In this document: positions 1 through 8,481 of the stretch, piece after piece
How the letters are laid out: each line of letters starts with the position of its first letter
How positions within the stretch are numbered: position 1 is the stretch's first letter
Assembly (NCBI GenBank): GCA_016903695.1
Contig: JADQBB010000001.1
Coordinates: 62,001-126,000, forward strand
Reading direction: 5' to 3'
Origin: Chlorogloea purpurea SAG 13.99
Lineage (GTDB): Bacteria; Cyanobacteriota; Cyanobacteriia; Cyanobacteriales; Microcystaceae
Length of the DNA stretch: 64,000 nt
The notes under the pieces: model-generated
Seen by the model: only the letters and a program-made list of their open reading frames with translations
Database searches by the model: none
Told to the model about the DNA's origin: nothing
Made by a program: the position numbers and the translations under genes

Positions 1-36
1 TTAAGCCGAACAAAGCTTTTAAGATCTAGGAAATTT

Positions 37-918
37 ATGAAACCACGTACAATAGTTCTAATAGGTACTTCAGCGATCGCTCTTGCGGCCATTGGTTGGG
101 TCACGGGGCAGGCCGCCTATAGTTGGCTACCCCCTCAAGCCTCGGCAGAATCGAAGCTGATCGATAATCTGTTCAGCGCCATGGTAGGCATAGGCACTTT
201 TATTTTACTGGGAGTGTTTTTAGCTCTCGCCTACTCGGTTCTCTTCTTCCGCGCCGGTAGATACGATTACACCGACGGCCCCGCGATGGAAGGTAATCTA
301 TCGGTGGAAATCATCTGGACGGTGATACCCTTCATATTAGCTATGGGCATCGCCATCTACAGCTATTTTATTTACGAACAAATGTCGATCGTCGGGCCGA
401 TGGAACACGTACACGGCAGCGCCAAGACCGCAGAACAAGATCCCGGAGTCATCCAAGTTGTCGCCCGTCAGTGGTCGTGGGAATTCTACTATCCTCGATC
501 GGGTGTTACTTCCACGGAACTGCATCTACCCAACAATCAAAGGGCGAAACTGGTGTTACGCTCCGAGGACGTGCTACACGGCTTCTATGTGCCCGCTTTC
601 CGCATCAAACAGGACATCATCCCCGGTCGAGCGATCGATTTCCAGTTCACCCCCGTTCAAGAAGGCCGTTACCGTCTCCGGGATTCTCAGTACAGTGGTA
701 CTTATTTTGCCGCCATGCAGACGGATGTGGTCGTGGAGTCACCGGAAAGTTATCGCCAGTGGTTAGAAGAAGGGGCGAAACGAACGGCGAAACCGGCCTA
801 TAACCAAGCTTTTGAAGAATATAACCGGTCTTCTGGGAGCGCCCTCCACGCGGGGTGGAAAACGGTCATCCCGGCCAATCCCCCGATCGTTAACTACTCT
901 TTCACACCGGACAAGTAA
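37..918 (+). CDS. coxB: Terminal oxidase subunit II, ARTO type (no CuA site)
   Basis: Subunit II of a heme-copper respiratory oxidase in the cytoplasmic or thylakoid membrane. The 293-residue protein has an N-terminal hydrophobic segment (about residues 8-30), two further membrane helices (about 45-70 and 90-115) and a periplasmic cupredoxin domain containing LHGFYVPAFRIKQD. The canonical CuA loop with its two cysteines is missing: the equivalent stretch reads RDSQYSGTYFAAM. Loss of the CuA ligands is the known hallmark of the cyanobacterial alternative respiratory terminal oxidase, thought to take electrons from quinol rather than cytochrome c. The stop codon abuts the start of subunit I (TAATG), so the two are translationally coupled. 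The electron donor is inference; the family call is firm. Confidence 0.93.
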   Translation: MKPRTIVLIGTSAIALAAIGWVTGQAAYSWLPPQASAESKLIDNLFSAMVGIGTFILLGVFLALAYSVLFFRAGRYDYTDGPAMEGNLSVEIIWTVIPFILAMGIAIYSYFIYEQMSIVGPMEHVHGSAKTAEQDPGVIQVVARQWSWEFYYPRSGVTSTELHLPNNQRAKLVLRSEDVLHGFYVPAFRIKQDIIPGRAIDFQFTPVQEGRYRLRDSQYSGTYFAAMQTDVVVESPESYRQWLEEGAKRTAKPAYNQAFEEYNRSSGSALHAGWKTVIPANPPIVNYSFTPDK

Positions 919-2600
919 TGAGCAATCTTTCCATACCAGAAATCCCTACCGACCAGCCGTTACCAGGCGCGCCTGATAATTGGCGACGTTTTTTTAGCTT
1001 CAGCACCGATCATAAAGTTATCGGTATCCAATACATCGTCACTTCCTTTTTCTTCTTTCTAGTGGGCGGCCTGTTGGCGATGATCATGCGGGGTGAATTG
1101 ATCACACCCGAAGCGGATTTGATCGATCGTAACGTTTATAACGCCATGTTCACCATGCACGGGACGATCATGTTATTCCTCTGGACATTTCCCGTGTTGG
1201 TAGGACTGGCTAACTATCTAGTTCCCCTGATGATCGGCGCTAGGGATATGGCATTCCCCCGACTCAACGCCGCCGCCTTCTGGATGGTTCCCGTTTTCGG
1301 TACTATCTTGATGGCCAGTTTTTTCGTCCCCGGCGGCCCTTCTCAATCGGGTTGGTGGGCTTATCCCCCCGTCAGCTTACAGAATCCCACGGGGAACCTG
1401 ATCAACGGTCAGGTTCTTTGGCTATTAGCCGTGGCCCTCTCTGGAGTTTCCTCGATCATGGGGGGAGTTAATTTCGTCACCACGATCGCTCGAATGCGCG
1501 CCCCCGGAATGACCTGGTTCCGAATGCCCATCTTCGTCTGGACGGTATTCAGCGCCCAGATCATCCAGTTATTCGGATTGCCCGCGCTAACTGCGGGGGC
1601 GGTCATGTTATTACTAGATCTCACCGTGGGGACGAGCTTTTTCGATCCGGCGAAAGGTGGAAATCCGGTTCTCTACCAACACTTTTTCTGGTTTTATTCC
1701 CATCCCGCCGTTTACGTGATCATCTTACCCGTTTTCGGCATATTCTCAGAGATCTTCCCCGTTTATGCCCGCAAACCTCTGTTCGGCTATCCCTTCGTCG
1801 CCGTTTCTTCCCTGGTGATCACTGGTTTGAGCGGTTTGGTATGGGTTCATCATATGTTCGCCTCCGGCACACCGGGATGGATGCGGATGCTATTCATGTT
1901 CTCTACCATGTTGATCTCCGTACCTACCGGGGTGAAGGTATTCGCTTGGGTGGCGACGATCTGGGGCGGCAAACTCCGCCTCAATACGCCCATGCTATTC
2001 GCTATGGGCGGCTTACTAATGTTCGTTTTCGCAGGTATCACCGGGATCATGCTTGCTTCTGTACCTTTCGACATTCATGTAAATAATACTTACTTCGTCG
2101 TCGGTCACTTTCACTATGTGGTGTACGGGTCGGTAGTCATGGGTATTTACGCCGCCTTCTACCACTGGTTCCCGAAAATGACGGGCAAAATGTACTCGGA
2201 GGGATTGGGTAAATTACACTTCTACCTCACGTTTATCGGTGTCAATCTTAACTTTCTGCCCATGCACCCGCTGGGATTGATGGGAATGCCCCGTCGTGTG
2301 GCTTCCTACGACCCGGAGTTCGCTTTCTGGAATGTGATCGCCAGTCTGGGGGGATTTTTACTGGGAATCTCTACCCTCCCCTTTATTCTCAATATGATCG
2401 GTTCTTGGGTACAGGGAAAACCGGCGGGGGATAATCCTTGGCGCGCGCTGGGGCTGGAGTGGTTGGTTTCTTCGCCGCCTCCGCTGGAAAATTTCGAGGA
2501 AATCCCTATAGTTACCTCCCCGGCCTACGGTTACGGTAAAACAGAAGCCCTAACTTCTAATCTTCATTCTCAGGAGTTGATGCTCGATGACAGTAAGTAA
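918..2600 (+). CDS. coxA: Terminal oxidase subunit I, A2-type heme-copper oxidase
   Basis: Catalytic subunit that reduces oxygen to water at a heme-CuB centre and pumps protons; 560 residues with twelve predicted membrane helices. Visible ligands are the low-spin heme histidine in MHGTIMLF (about residue 81), the CuB histidine with cross-linked tyrosine in YSHPAVY (about 258-264), the CuB pair in VHHMF (about 310) and the heme histidines in VGHFHYV (about 396-399). YSHPAVY replaces the usual GHPEVY, so the gating glutamate is absent; this is the signature of A2-type oxidases. It overlaps the subunit III start by 14 bp and its own start overlaps the stop of subunit II, giving a tight coxBAC operon. 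Confidence 0.96.
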   Translation: MSNLSIPEIPTDQPLPGAPDNWRRFFSFSTDHKVIGIQYIVTSFFFFLVGGLLAMIMRGELITPEADLIDRNVYNAMFTMHGTIMLFLWTFPVLVGLANYLVPLMIGARDMAFPRLNAAAFWMVPVFGTILMASFFVPGGPSQSGWWAYPPVSLQNPTGNLINGQVLWLLAVALSGVSSIMGGVNFVTTIARMRAPGMTWFRMPIFVWTVFSAQIIQLFGLPALTAGAVMLLLDLTVGTSFFDPAKGGNPVLYQHFFWFYSHPAVYVIILPVFGIFSEIFPVYARKPLFGYPFVAVSSLVITGLSGLVWVHHMFASGTPGWMRMLFMFSTMLISVPTGVKVFAWVATIWGGKLRLNTPMLFAMGGLLMFVFAGITGIMLASVPFDIHVNNTYFVVGHFHYVVYGSVVMGIYAAFYHWFPKMTGKMYSEGLGKLHFYLTFIGVNLNFLPMHPLGLMGMPRRVASYDPEFAFWNVIASLGGFLLGISTLPFILNMIGSWVQGKPAGDNPWRALGLEWLVSSPPPLENFEEIPIVTSPAYGYGKTEALTSNLHSQELMLDDSK

Positions 2601-3195
2601 TATCGAAGAGTTAAATTCTCATAATCCCCCTGAACCCCAACATCAACACGATGAAGAAGGAAATAGTTTATTCGGCTTTATCGTTTTCCTCCTTTCGGAA
2701 AGCGTGATTTTCTTCAGTTTTTTCGTCGGTTATATCGTTTATAAGACCACTTCTACGAATTGGCTTCCCACGGGGTTTGAAGGATTGGAGATCAGAGAAC
2801 CGGCTATCAATACGGTAGTCTTGGTCTCTAGTAGTTTGACGATCTTCATCGCTGAAAAATTCCTCGATCGGGGTAACTTATGGATATTCCGTCTCTTTTG
2901 GCTCTTGACGATGGCCATGGGGGGTTATTTCCTCTACGGTCAGGCGGTGGAATGGCGGGGCCTCCCCTTCGGTTTTACCGATGGTGTTTTCGGCGGTACG
3001 TTCTACCTTTTAACGGGATTTCACGGCTTGCACGTTTTCACGGGCGTTTTGCTACAAGGAATCATGCTATTGCGCTCTTTTTTACCGAACAATTATATCG
3101 GTGGTCGTTTCGGGATAGAAGCTACTTCTCTGTTCTGGCATTTTGTCGATGTGATTTGGATTATCCTATTCATTTTGATCTACGTCTGGCAGTAG
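2587..3195 (+). CDS. coxC: Terminal oxidase subunit III
   Basis: A 202-residue, five-helix heme-copper oxidase subunit III, of the short form without the first two helices of mitochondrial COX3. Recognisable stretches are LLSESVIFFSFFVGY near residue 36, FYLLTGFHGLHVF near 140 and FWHFVDVIWIILF near the C-terminus; the last two carry the family's conserved histidines. It stabilises subunit I and supports proton uptake. The start at 2587 overlaps the end of coxA by 14 bp and gives the expected polar, histidine-rich N-terminus (HNPPEPQHQHDEE). It is the last oxidase gene of the operon; a GMC oxidoreductase follows after 48 bp with its own purine-rich ribosome site (GGGAGGAAT). Confidence 0.95.
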   Translation: MTVSNIEELNSHNPPEPQHQHDEEGNSLFGFIVFLLSESVIFFSFFVGYIVYKTTSTNWLPTGFEGLEIREPAINTVVLVSSSLTIFIAEKFLDRGNLWIFRLFWLLTMAMGGYFLYGQAVEWRGLPFGFTDGVFGGTFYLLTGFHGLHVFTGVLLQGIMLLRSFLPNNYIGGRFGIEATSLFWHFVDVIWIILFILIYVWQ

Positions 3196-3243
3196 CCACA
3201 CATCATAAATCAGGAAATTTGTCAATAAGAGGGAGGAATTATC

Positions 3244-4743
3244 ATGATCATCGATGATGTAACCTACGATTTAATTATCGTGGGGACGGGTGCGGGGGGC
3301 GGCACTCTCGCCCGCAAATTAGCCGCGACGGGGAAAAAGATTTTAGTGCTGGAAAGGGGCGGTTTTCTAGCGAAAGAAAGCTCGGAACTGGTAGATTTAG
3401 AAGTTTTCAGTAAAGAGGGTTATCACGCTCCCGAACGTTGGTACGACAAAGCGGGTGAGTCTTTTCACCCCCAGACCAGTTATTCGGTGGGCGGCAATAC
3501 GAAAATTTACAGCGGCGTATTACAACGGATGCGAGAGCGCGATTTCGAGAGGGTAACTCATCAACTCGGGACTTCTCCCGAATGGCCCCTCAAGTACGCG
3601 GATTTCGCTCCCTATTACACCGAAGCGGAAATTCTTTACAACGTTCACGGTAGGAAAGGGGATGACCCCACAGAACCGCCCCACGATAGAGAGTTTCCCT
3701 CTCCCGCGCTGACCCATGAAAGTTCGATCGAGGAAATAGCCGATCGTTTCTCCAAGCAGGGACTACATCCAGCCTATTTGCCCATCGGTCTAGGTTCCCA
3801 GGGACGTACTGACTCCGAGGACACCGGTATCACTCCAGCGGTCGATCTCGGTAACGTGACCCTGAAAACGGGGGCGAAAGTGATAGCCCTACGCACTAAT
3901 CCCACGGGAACTGCGGTTAAGGGGGTAGAGGCGGAAATTAACGGTCAAACCTGTTTATTCATGGGAGATTTGATCGTTGTCGCCTGCGGAGCGGTTAACT
4001 CGGCCGCTTTACTTTTACGATCGGCTAACGATCGCCATCCTCACGGGTTGGCCAATAGTTCGGAAGGGGTGGGGCGCAACCTGATGAAACAATTAATGAC
4101 GGTGATCGTACAGGTTAATAACGCGTCTAATTCGGGGACTTTTCAGAGAACTCTGTACCTGAATGATTTTTATTGGGGCGATGATACTTTTCCCTATCCT
4201 ATGGGTCATATTGAGAGCGCGGGTGGACTTTTGCAGGATGTGATTTTTTCTGAATCTCCGCCTCTATTATCGATCGCTTCCAAATTAATGCCGAAGTTCG
4301 GTCTGCGTCAACTGGCCACCCATTCCCTCGCCTGGTGGTTACAAACGGAGGATTTACCCAATCCAGATAATCGCGTGCGCGTCGGGGAAACGAAGCTGAG
4401 TATAGATTACGAACCCAATAACATCGAAGCGCACGATCGTCTCCTCTATCGCTTCCAAGAACTGCTGAAAAATTTAGATCCCGGGTCTTCGGGACCTTTT
4501 CGGGGTCTGCACCCCTACGGGGCGGCCCCCCTCGCAGTGGTAGCCCATCAATGCGGCACCTGTCGTTTCGGTGAAGACCCGAAAACCTCGGTTTTGGATC
4601 TCAATTGTCGTACCCACGATATTGATAACCTTTACGTGGTGGACAGTAGTTTCTTCCCGTCGAGTTCCGCAACAAGTCCCGCCCTTACCGTCATCGCCAA
4701 CGCTTTACGGGTGGGGGATCATTTGATCGATCGTTGGGGGTGA
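3244..4743 (+). CDS. GMC-family FAD oxidoreductase
   Basis: A 499-residue glucose-methanol-choline family flavoprotein. The N-terminus carries the FAD dinucleotide-binding motif IIVGTGAGGGTLARKL (about residues 10-25). The C-terminal GMC domain shows VAHQCGTCRFG (about 430-440), where the catalytic-base histidine is expected, and SSATSPALTVIANALR near the end. GMC enzymes oxidise alcohols or sugars and pass electrons to an acceptor. The gene lies 48 bp behind the alternative oxidase operon on the same strand, so an electron path from this dehydrogenase through quinone to the oxidase is plausible, but the substrate cannot be read from the sequence. No secretion signal is visible. Confidence 0.88.
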   Translation: MIIDDVTYDLIIVGTGAGGGTLARKLAATGKKILVLERGGFLAKESSELVDLEVFSKEGYHAPERWYDKAGESFHPQTSYSVGGNTKIYSGVLQRMRERDFERVTHQLGTSPEWPLKYADFAPYYTEAEILYNVHGRKGDDPTEPPHDREFPSPALTHESSIEEIADRFSKQGLHPAYLPIGLGSQGRTDSEDTGITPAVDLGNVTLKTGAKVIALRTNPTGTAVKGVEAEINGQTCLFMGDLIVVACGAVNSAALLLRSANDRHPHGLANSSEGVGRNLMKQLMTVIVQVNNASNSGTFQRTLYLNDFYWGDDTFPYPMGHIESAGGLLQDVIFSESPPLLSIASKLMPKFGLRQLATHSLAWWLQTEDLPNPDNRVRVGETKLSIDYEPNNIEAHDRLLYRFQELLKNLDPGSSGPFRGLHPYGAAPLAVVAHQCGTCRFGEDPKTSVLDLNCRTHDIDNLYVVDSSFFPSSSATSPALTVIANALRVGDHLIDRWG

Positions 4744-4994
4744 GGGCAAATAGCCATTAACATAAAACACAATTCCCCTCTTTGTAGATACAAATTGGAG
4801 GAACTACAGTTTAGAATGATCGCCAGTGGCAACATCCACCCCGGAAAATAATTCTAAATAGTTGTTGAGAAAGTTAGAGTCAGTCATTGATACTGTCTGA
4901 TAATATGAGCAACAGCTAGTTAGTCGGTTAAATACTCAACCCTCTGACTCGCTATGCAATCTGTCCAATCATAAAGACGAGGTTCGATTATATT

Positions 4995-5420
4995 ATGGAA
5001 TCCACACCAACCACCGAAACAAAAACGGTTATTAATACCGAAACGGCCGGCCCCCTAGTAAAAGATAGCTCATCAGAACAATTCTGGTCTGAATACGTTG
5101 AACCCGTATGGGATTCCATCATGAGTTATTTAGCTAACGTACCGGACTATTTAGGTAACTTTTTCTCTGGATATAAAAAACCCCTTATAGTTTTGGGCGC
5201 TATCGTGGCCGGTTTCGTCACGGTTAAAGTGACTCTCGCGGTATTAGATGCGATCGATGATATTCCCCTTTTAGCCCCGATTCTCCAGTTAATCGGTATC
5301 GCTTATACAGCTTGGTTCATCTGGCGTTATTTACTCAAAGACACCAACCGCCGCGAATTATTAGCGGAAATTGATGCTCTCAAAGCTCAAGTTTTTGGCG
5401 ACGAGAATAGAATCTCCTAA
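4995..5420 (+). CDS. CAAD-domain (CurT/CURT1-like) membrane protein
   Basis: A 141-residue protein with an acidic, threonine-rich N-terminal tail, an amphipathic stretch (FWSEYVEPVWDSIMSYLANV), two closely spaced membrane helices (about residues 62-85 and 92-112) separated by DAIDDIPLLAP, and a charged C-terminal helix ending in DALKAQVFG. This is the CAAD domain, found at the C-terminus of some cyanobacterial aminoacyl-tRNA synthetases and as stand-alone thylakoid proteins related to CURT1/CurT, which bends thylakoid membranes. Here it stands alone. A rho-independent terminator follows about 60 bp downstream, so it is probably monocistronic. Confidence 0.85.
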   Translation: MESTPTTETKTVINTETAGPLVKDSSSEQFWSEYVEPVWDSIMSYLANVPDYLGNFFSGYKKPLIVLGAIVAGFVTVKVTLAVLDAIDDIPLLAPILQLIGIAYTAWFIWRYLLKDTNRRELLAEIDALKAQVFGDENRIS

Positions 5421-5478
5421 TCGTAATCCAGTAGAGATATACTGTCTGACATCTTTACCAAAAACTGGTTTTAAAGTT

Positions 5479-5505
5479 CCGTCCTCCTAGGACGGCTTTT
5501 CTTTA
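5479..5505 (+). terminator. Rho-independent terminator after the CAAD gene
   Basis: Perfect 7-bp stem CCGTCCT/AGGACGG with a CCT loop, followed by CTTTTCTTT. It lies about 60 bp after the CAAD stop codon. Confidence 0.75.
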
Positions 5506-5757
5506 GCTTTCACAATGGGCCTCCCCAAGTACCCGAGAACGGGGCTTCAACCTCTGGTTTGTCAGGATTGTGAATCTATTAGATTCTTTTAGCAAAAGCC
5601 ATGTATTCCCACAAAGAGTCTTAAATTTGAATGACGAAATCACCCGCCCTTAACGAAGGAATACCCGTTAAGGTAGCGAAGCGCTCACCCGAACCGAAAC
5701 CCGCCGAGGTTTTATTTTGGTTTTGGTTATAGAATAGATTCTAGGTAGCGCTATTAT
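5506..5757. other. Gene-free stretch with two inverted repeats
   Basis: No convincing gene. Two inverted repeats are visible: CTTAACG at 5649-5655 with CGTTAAG at 5666-5672, and AACCGAAACC at 5692-5701 against GGTTTTGGTT at 5719-5728 (one mismatch). Such clustered short palindromes are often left by small mobile repeats, but I cannot assign a family. The stretch runs directly into the decayed gene that begins near 5758. Confidence 0.4.
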
Positions 5758-6431
5758 AAGCGATTAACGCTCCTGTAGTGGCTGTGGCCCCATCACTGGC
5801 TACTGGCGACGATAGCGAACTCGCTGGAATTGCTGAAACCATTACCAGCTAAGCTAGTAAGCCAGGTAAAGGTAGTTTTATCCAAAGCAATTTTTTAGAG
5901 GGCTTTCTGGATGCTTTTTCACGCGATAACTCTCTGTTTGTCTCCGTGCATAAAGCTAGGAACGTCATCAGGGATAAGTATCATAAAAGCAATCAATTTC
6001 CCGGCTGTCACTCCTTACCAACCTTCGTGCCTAATCCCGCCGTTGAACTCCCTACGTGGAAAGGATTACTGAGCGAATACAGAACTCCGTCAAAATATTT
6101 TATTCCTTTTAGCGTTGTAGCGATCTTGGCAATTATTGGAGTGCCTCTAAGTGTTAGTTTGGAGTTCCCCGACAAGTTTTTACTTTACGCCAAGCTGTAT
6201 CCCCATATAATTCTCTATCTCTTCATCGCTTTTTGGGGTGCTTTATGGATGACTTATAAAGCCTTTTGCCAGATTATTAACAAAACCGAACTTAAAATTT
6301 ATATATTAGCGGCTTTAATGATTTCTACTTTTCTTCTGTTCGGTGTAGAATTATCTTACTTACTGGATGATAATTTCTACAGTTCTGATATTCGTTGTTT
6401 TGTGGATATGGATGGTAAGTCAAAAGTATGA
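5758..6431 (+). pseudogene. Decayed membrane-protein gene, N-terminal part
   Basis: In one frame the DNA reads AINAPVVAVAPSLATG..., then a TAA, then ASKPGKGSFIQSNFLEGFLD... and continues without interruption through the open frame at 5946-6431. Coding-like sequence therefore extends about 190 bp upstream of the only available start (GTG/ATG near 5946) and is broken by in-frame stops at 5768-5770 and about 5851. The later part has two or three hydrophobic helices (IPFSVVAILAIIGVPL, HIILYLFIAFWGALW, IYILAALMISTFLLFG). The frame then ends 65 bp inside the next open frame, which continues with membrane helices. I do not recognise the family. The alternative is two genuine small membrane-protein genes. 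Confidence 0.5.
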
Positions 6432-6846
6432 TCCGAGGAAACTATACAATCAAAATAAATGTATGCTTTATATTTTCTCAGCAGAAAGTATGATTTTAGG
6501 ATGGATTCCTTGGCGATTTTACTATCTCATAAAAATAAAGTCCAGGCTATTTGGTTATTCTGACACCATCAAATATCAAGAGCCTTTTATTTCTTTATTT
6601 ATTTTGGTTTTAATAGCTATTACTATTGTTTACATTTTAAGGATTAAACAAAAGTATTGGTTGGCTATCCTCACGGCTACTACAATGCTTTCTTCTTTGT
6701 ATCTGGGACTGAGAAAAACTGATTTAATTAATCAATTTTTTGGTTTAAAAAGTGCGGGCAATGAAATAATTTTGCTGGCTTGGACAATGACTGTAGTCAT
6801 TTGTTTCGCTTTGTTTATCAATATAAACGACCGTCAAGAGCTTTAA
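6367..6846 (+). pseudogene. Decayed membrane-protein gene, C-terminal part
   Basis: An open frame of 159 codons, +1 relative to and overlapping the preceding one. It encodes four or five hydrophobic helices (IISTVLIFVVLWIW, YIFSAESMILGWIPW, ISLFILVLIAITIVYIL, WLAILTATTMLSSLYL, IILLAWTMTVVICFALFI). No ribosome site precedes the ATG at 6367. The continued run of membrane helices and similar AT-rich composition suggest it is the frameshifted continuation of the 5758-6431 gene. The function is unknown. Confidence 0.5.
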
Positions 6847-6902
6847 TTTAATGGAATGCTATTTACTGCCATTAAATGCTCCTATTCAGGAGCATCTAAA
6901 TA

Positions 6903-7298
6903 CTAACTAAGCTGTCCTATTAAACCCTTGACCCTTTCCAATACCTGATCTCGCACTTTTCTGAAGGTCTCGATATTACCTCCTTCCGGGTCTTCTAATT
7001 GCCAATCCTCAAACACATCTCTAGATAACCAATCAGGCGGTAGATTAACGCCGCATCCACACAGAGAAATCACCGCGTCGAACTCGGCAGGATTGAAATC
7101 GCTCAACGCTTTAGAAGTTTGATTACTAATATCTATCCCCACCTCGGACATAACTTCCACGGTGATGGGGTCAACGTGAGACCCTTCTAAACCTGAACTA
7201 TGCACTTCCACTTTTCCCTTACCTAAACTATTAGCGAAACCTTCCGCCATTTGAGAGCGGCGTGAATTTTTCTTGCACACGAACATAATTTTTTTCAT
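6903..7298 (-). CDS. arsC: Arsenate reductase, low-molecular-weight phosphatase type
   Basis: A 131-residue ArsC that reduces arsenate to arsenite. The phosphatase P-loop CX5R is at residues 8-14 (CKKNSRR), and the redox pair CGCG is near residues 80-82. This three-cysteine arrangement resembles the glutathione/glutaredoxin-linked cyanobacterial ArsC (Synechocystis type). It is the last gene of an arsR / MIP channel / arsC cluster on the minus strand, about 30 bp behind the channel gene, so the arsenite it makes would be handed to that channel. Length and motifs match the family; no defect is seen. Confidence 0.93.
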   Translation of the reverse strand: MKKIMFVCKKNSRRSQMAEGFANSLGKGKVEVHSSGLEGSHVDPITVEVMSEVGIDISNQTSKALSDFNPAEFDAVISLCGCGVNLPPDWLSRDVFEDWQLEDPEGGNIETFRKVRDQVLERVKGLIGQLS

Positions 7299-7327
7299 GA
7301 TCTTAATTCCGAGGATAAAAATTGATA

Positions 7328-8029
7328 CTACTTAATATCGCTAAAGTTATTTGAAAGAACTCTGTACGCCAGAACAGCTAATTGCGCCCCCATAATCGGT
7401 GCGCTCCAGTAAACCCATTGAGCCTCCCAAATCCCGCCTACTAAGGCGGGCCCGAAAGAGCGCACCGGGTTCATACTTGCCCCCGTGATCGGCCCCATGA
7501 AAGCCGCTTCCAATCCCACCGTTAAACCGATGGCGATACCGGCGAAACCCAGAGGGGCGCGGCGGTCTAATCCAGAACCGAAGATCACCAGCATGAGAAT
7601 AAACGTCAGCACGGTTTCCAAGAAAAAGGATTGCGGGGCATTCCCGTTTAAAGGTAGTGTTGCGCCTAAGTTACCTACTCGCCCTAAAGAGAGAAGCAAG
7701 GTAGTAGAGGCTAAAACCGCCCCCAGAGACTGGGCGAAAATATAGGGTAAAACCCTTTTCCGCGGGAAGAAACCACTCGTCCAAAAAGCTAGGGTCACGG
7801 CGGGGTTAAAGTGCGCTTTACTGATGTGCCCCATCGTGTAAATTAACGCCGTCACTACGGCCCCGAATACGAAGCTGATACCTAAATGGGTTATGGCCCC
7901 GTCGGTGATTTGATTGACCATCACCGCCCCCGTCCCGGCAAACACGAGAATGAAAGTTCCTAATCCTTCCGCTAGGGACTCTCGCCAACACTCTTTTATC
8001 GACCCTCGAAGAGGAAATTTAGCGTACAG
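7328..8029 (-). CDS. MIP-family aquaporin-like channel in the ars cluster
   Basis: A six-helix major intrinsic protein of about 205-233 residues. The two pore half-helices show HFNPAVTLAFW and ASMNPVRSFGPA, the second NPA being changed to NPV. The only ATG/GTG starts that delete nothing upstream are missing: the GTG at 7948 or later would remove most of helix 1, whereas the reading frame continues upstream through CWRESLAEGLGTFILVF, a normal MIP first helix. The best candidate is a CTG at 8029, nine bases after AAAAAGGAG; the exact start is uncertain. Between arsR and arsC, such a channel is known (AqpS of Sinorhizobium) to let arsenite leave the cell in place of ArsB. That role here is inferred from context. 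Confidence 0.85.
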   Translation of the reverse strand: MYAKFPLRGSIKECWRESLAEGLGTFILVFAGTGAVMVNQITDGAITHLGISFVFGAVVTALIYTMGHISKAHFNPAVTLAFWTSGFFPRKRVLPYIFAQSLGAVLASTTLLLSLGRVGNLGATLPLNGNAPQSFFLETVLTFILMLVIFGSGLDRRAPLGFAGIAIGLTVGLEAAFMGPITGASMNPVRSFGPALVGGIWEAQWVYWSAPIMGAQLAVLAYRVLSNNFSDIK

Positions 8030-8068
8030 ATGTATGTTCTCCTTTTTACGTCTAACGGGTGTCTTCTT

Positions 8069-8098
8069 ATATCATTTCAAAAAAAGTTTATTTGTCAA
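8069..8098 (-). promoter_or_regulatory. Promoter and putative ArsR operator for MIP-arsC
   Basis: On the minus strand TTGACA (8098-8093) and TGATAT (8074-8069) are separated by 18 bp. Between them lies TCAAAAAAAGTT (8077-8088 on the plus strand), the identical 12-mer found at the arsR start. This suggests ArsR represses the channel-arsC unit from its own promoter. Confidence 0.6.
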
Positions 8099-8104
8099 GG
8101 GGTT

Positions 8105-8428
8105 CTACTCATTACAAGGACGAGCGGGTAGGATCGAGCTAAAACGCCGATAGGTAGCTATATATTCTTCTATGACTAAGAATTGCGATAGGTTCAGGCT
8201 ATAGTAAATCCAGCGCCCCTGCTGGCGGGAACGAACTAGCCCCGCTTCTTTGAGGATTTTCAGGTGAAAAGATAGCTTTGACCCGGAAGTACCTAGATGG
8301 TCGCAAAGTTCGCAGACGCACAATTCCTGATAGCGCAATAATTCTATAACCTGCACCCGTAGAGGTTCGGATAAGGCGTGAAAACAAGCGATCGTTTCTG
8401 GAGTCGGAGGGGCGAGAGTCTCTTTCAT
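8105..8428 (-). CDS. arsR: ArsR-family metalloregulator
   Basis: A 107-residue winged-helix repressor. The metal site typical of classical ArsR, ELCVCELC, is at about residues 36-43 and lies in the helix that starts the DNA-binding unit; the recognition helix follows (SGSKLSFHLKILKEAGLV). ATG at 8428 is chosen over the in-frame TTG just before it. Arsenite binding to the cysteines would release the repressor from DNA. It heads the arsenic cluster but is followed by a separate promoter for the channel and arsC, so it may be transcribed alone as well as with them. Confidence 0.92.
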   Translation of the reverse strand: MKETLAPPTPETIACFHALSEPLRVQVIELLRYQELCVCELCDHLGTSGSKLSFHLKILKEAGLVRSRQQGRWIYYSLNLSQFLVIEEYIATYRRFSSILPARPCNE

Positions 8429-8481
8429 CAAAAAAAGTTGAAATTAATCAGATAATACTTTCAGGATAGCTCGATCGTCAA
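8428..8481 (-). promoter_or_regulatory. arsR promoter with operator-like palindrome
   Basis: Minus-strand TTGACG (8481-8476), an 18-bp spacer and TATTAT (8457-8452) form a sigma-70 type promoter. Just downstream is ATCAA-N6-TTGAA (8427-8442), containing the 12-mer TCAAAAAAAGTT that recurs in the MIP-arsC promoter. Autoregulation by ArsR is inferred. Confidence 0.55.

Noticed and set aside
5506-5640. Possible TnpB/IS200-IS605 C-terminal remnant on the minus strand
   Set aside because: A short frame reads LKPRSRVLGEAHCES, but stops break it upstream and I could not match it firmly to a transposase.
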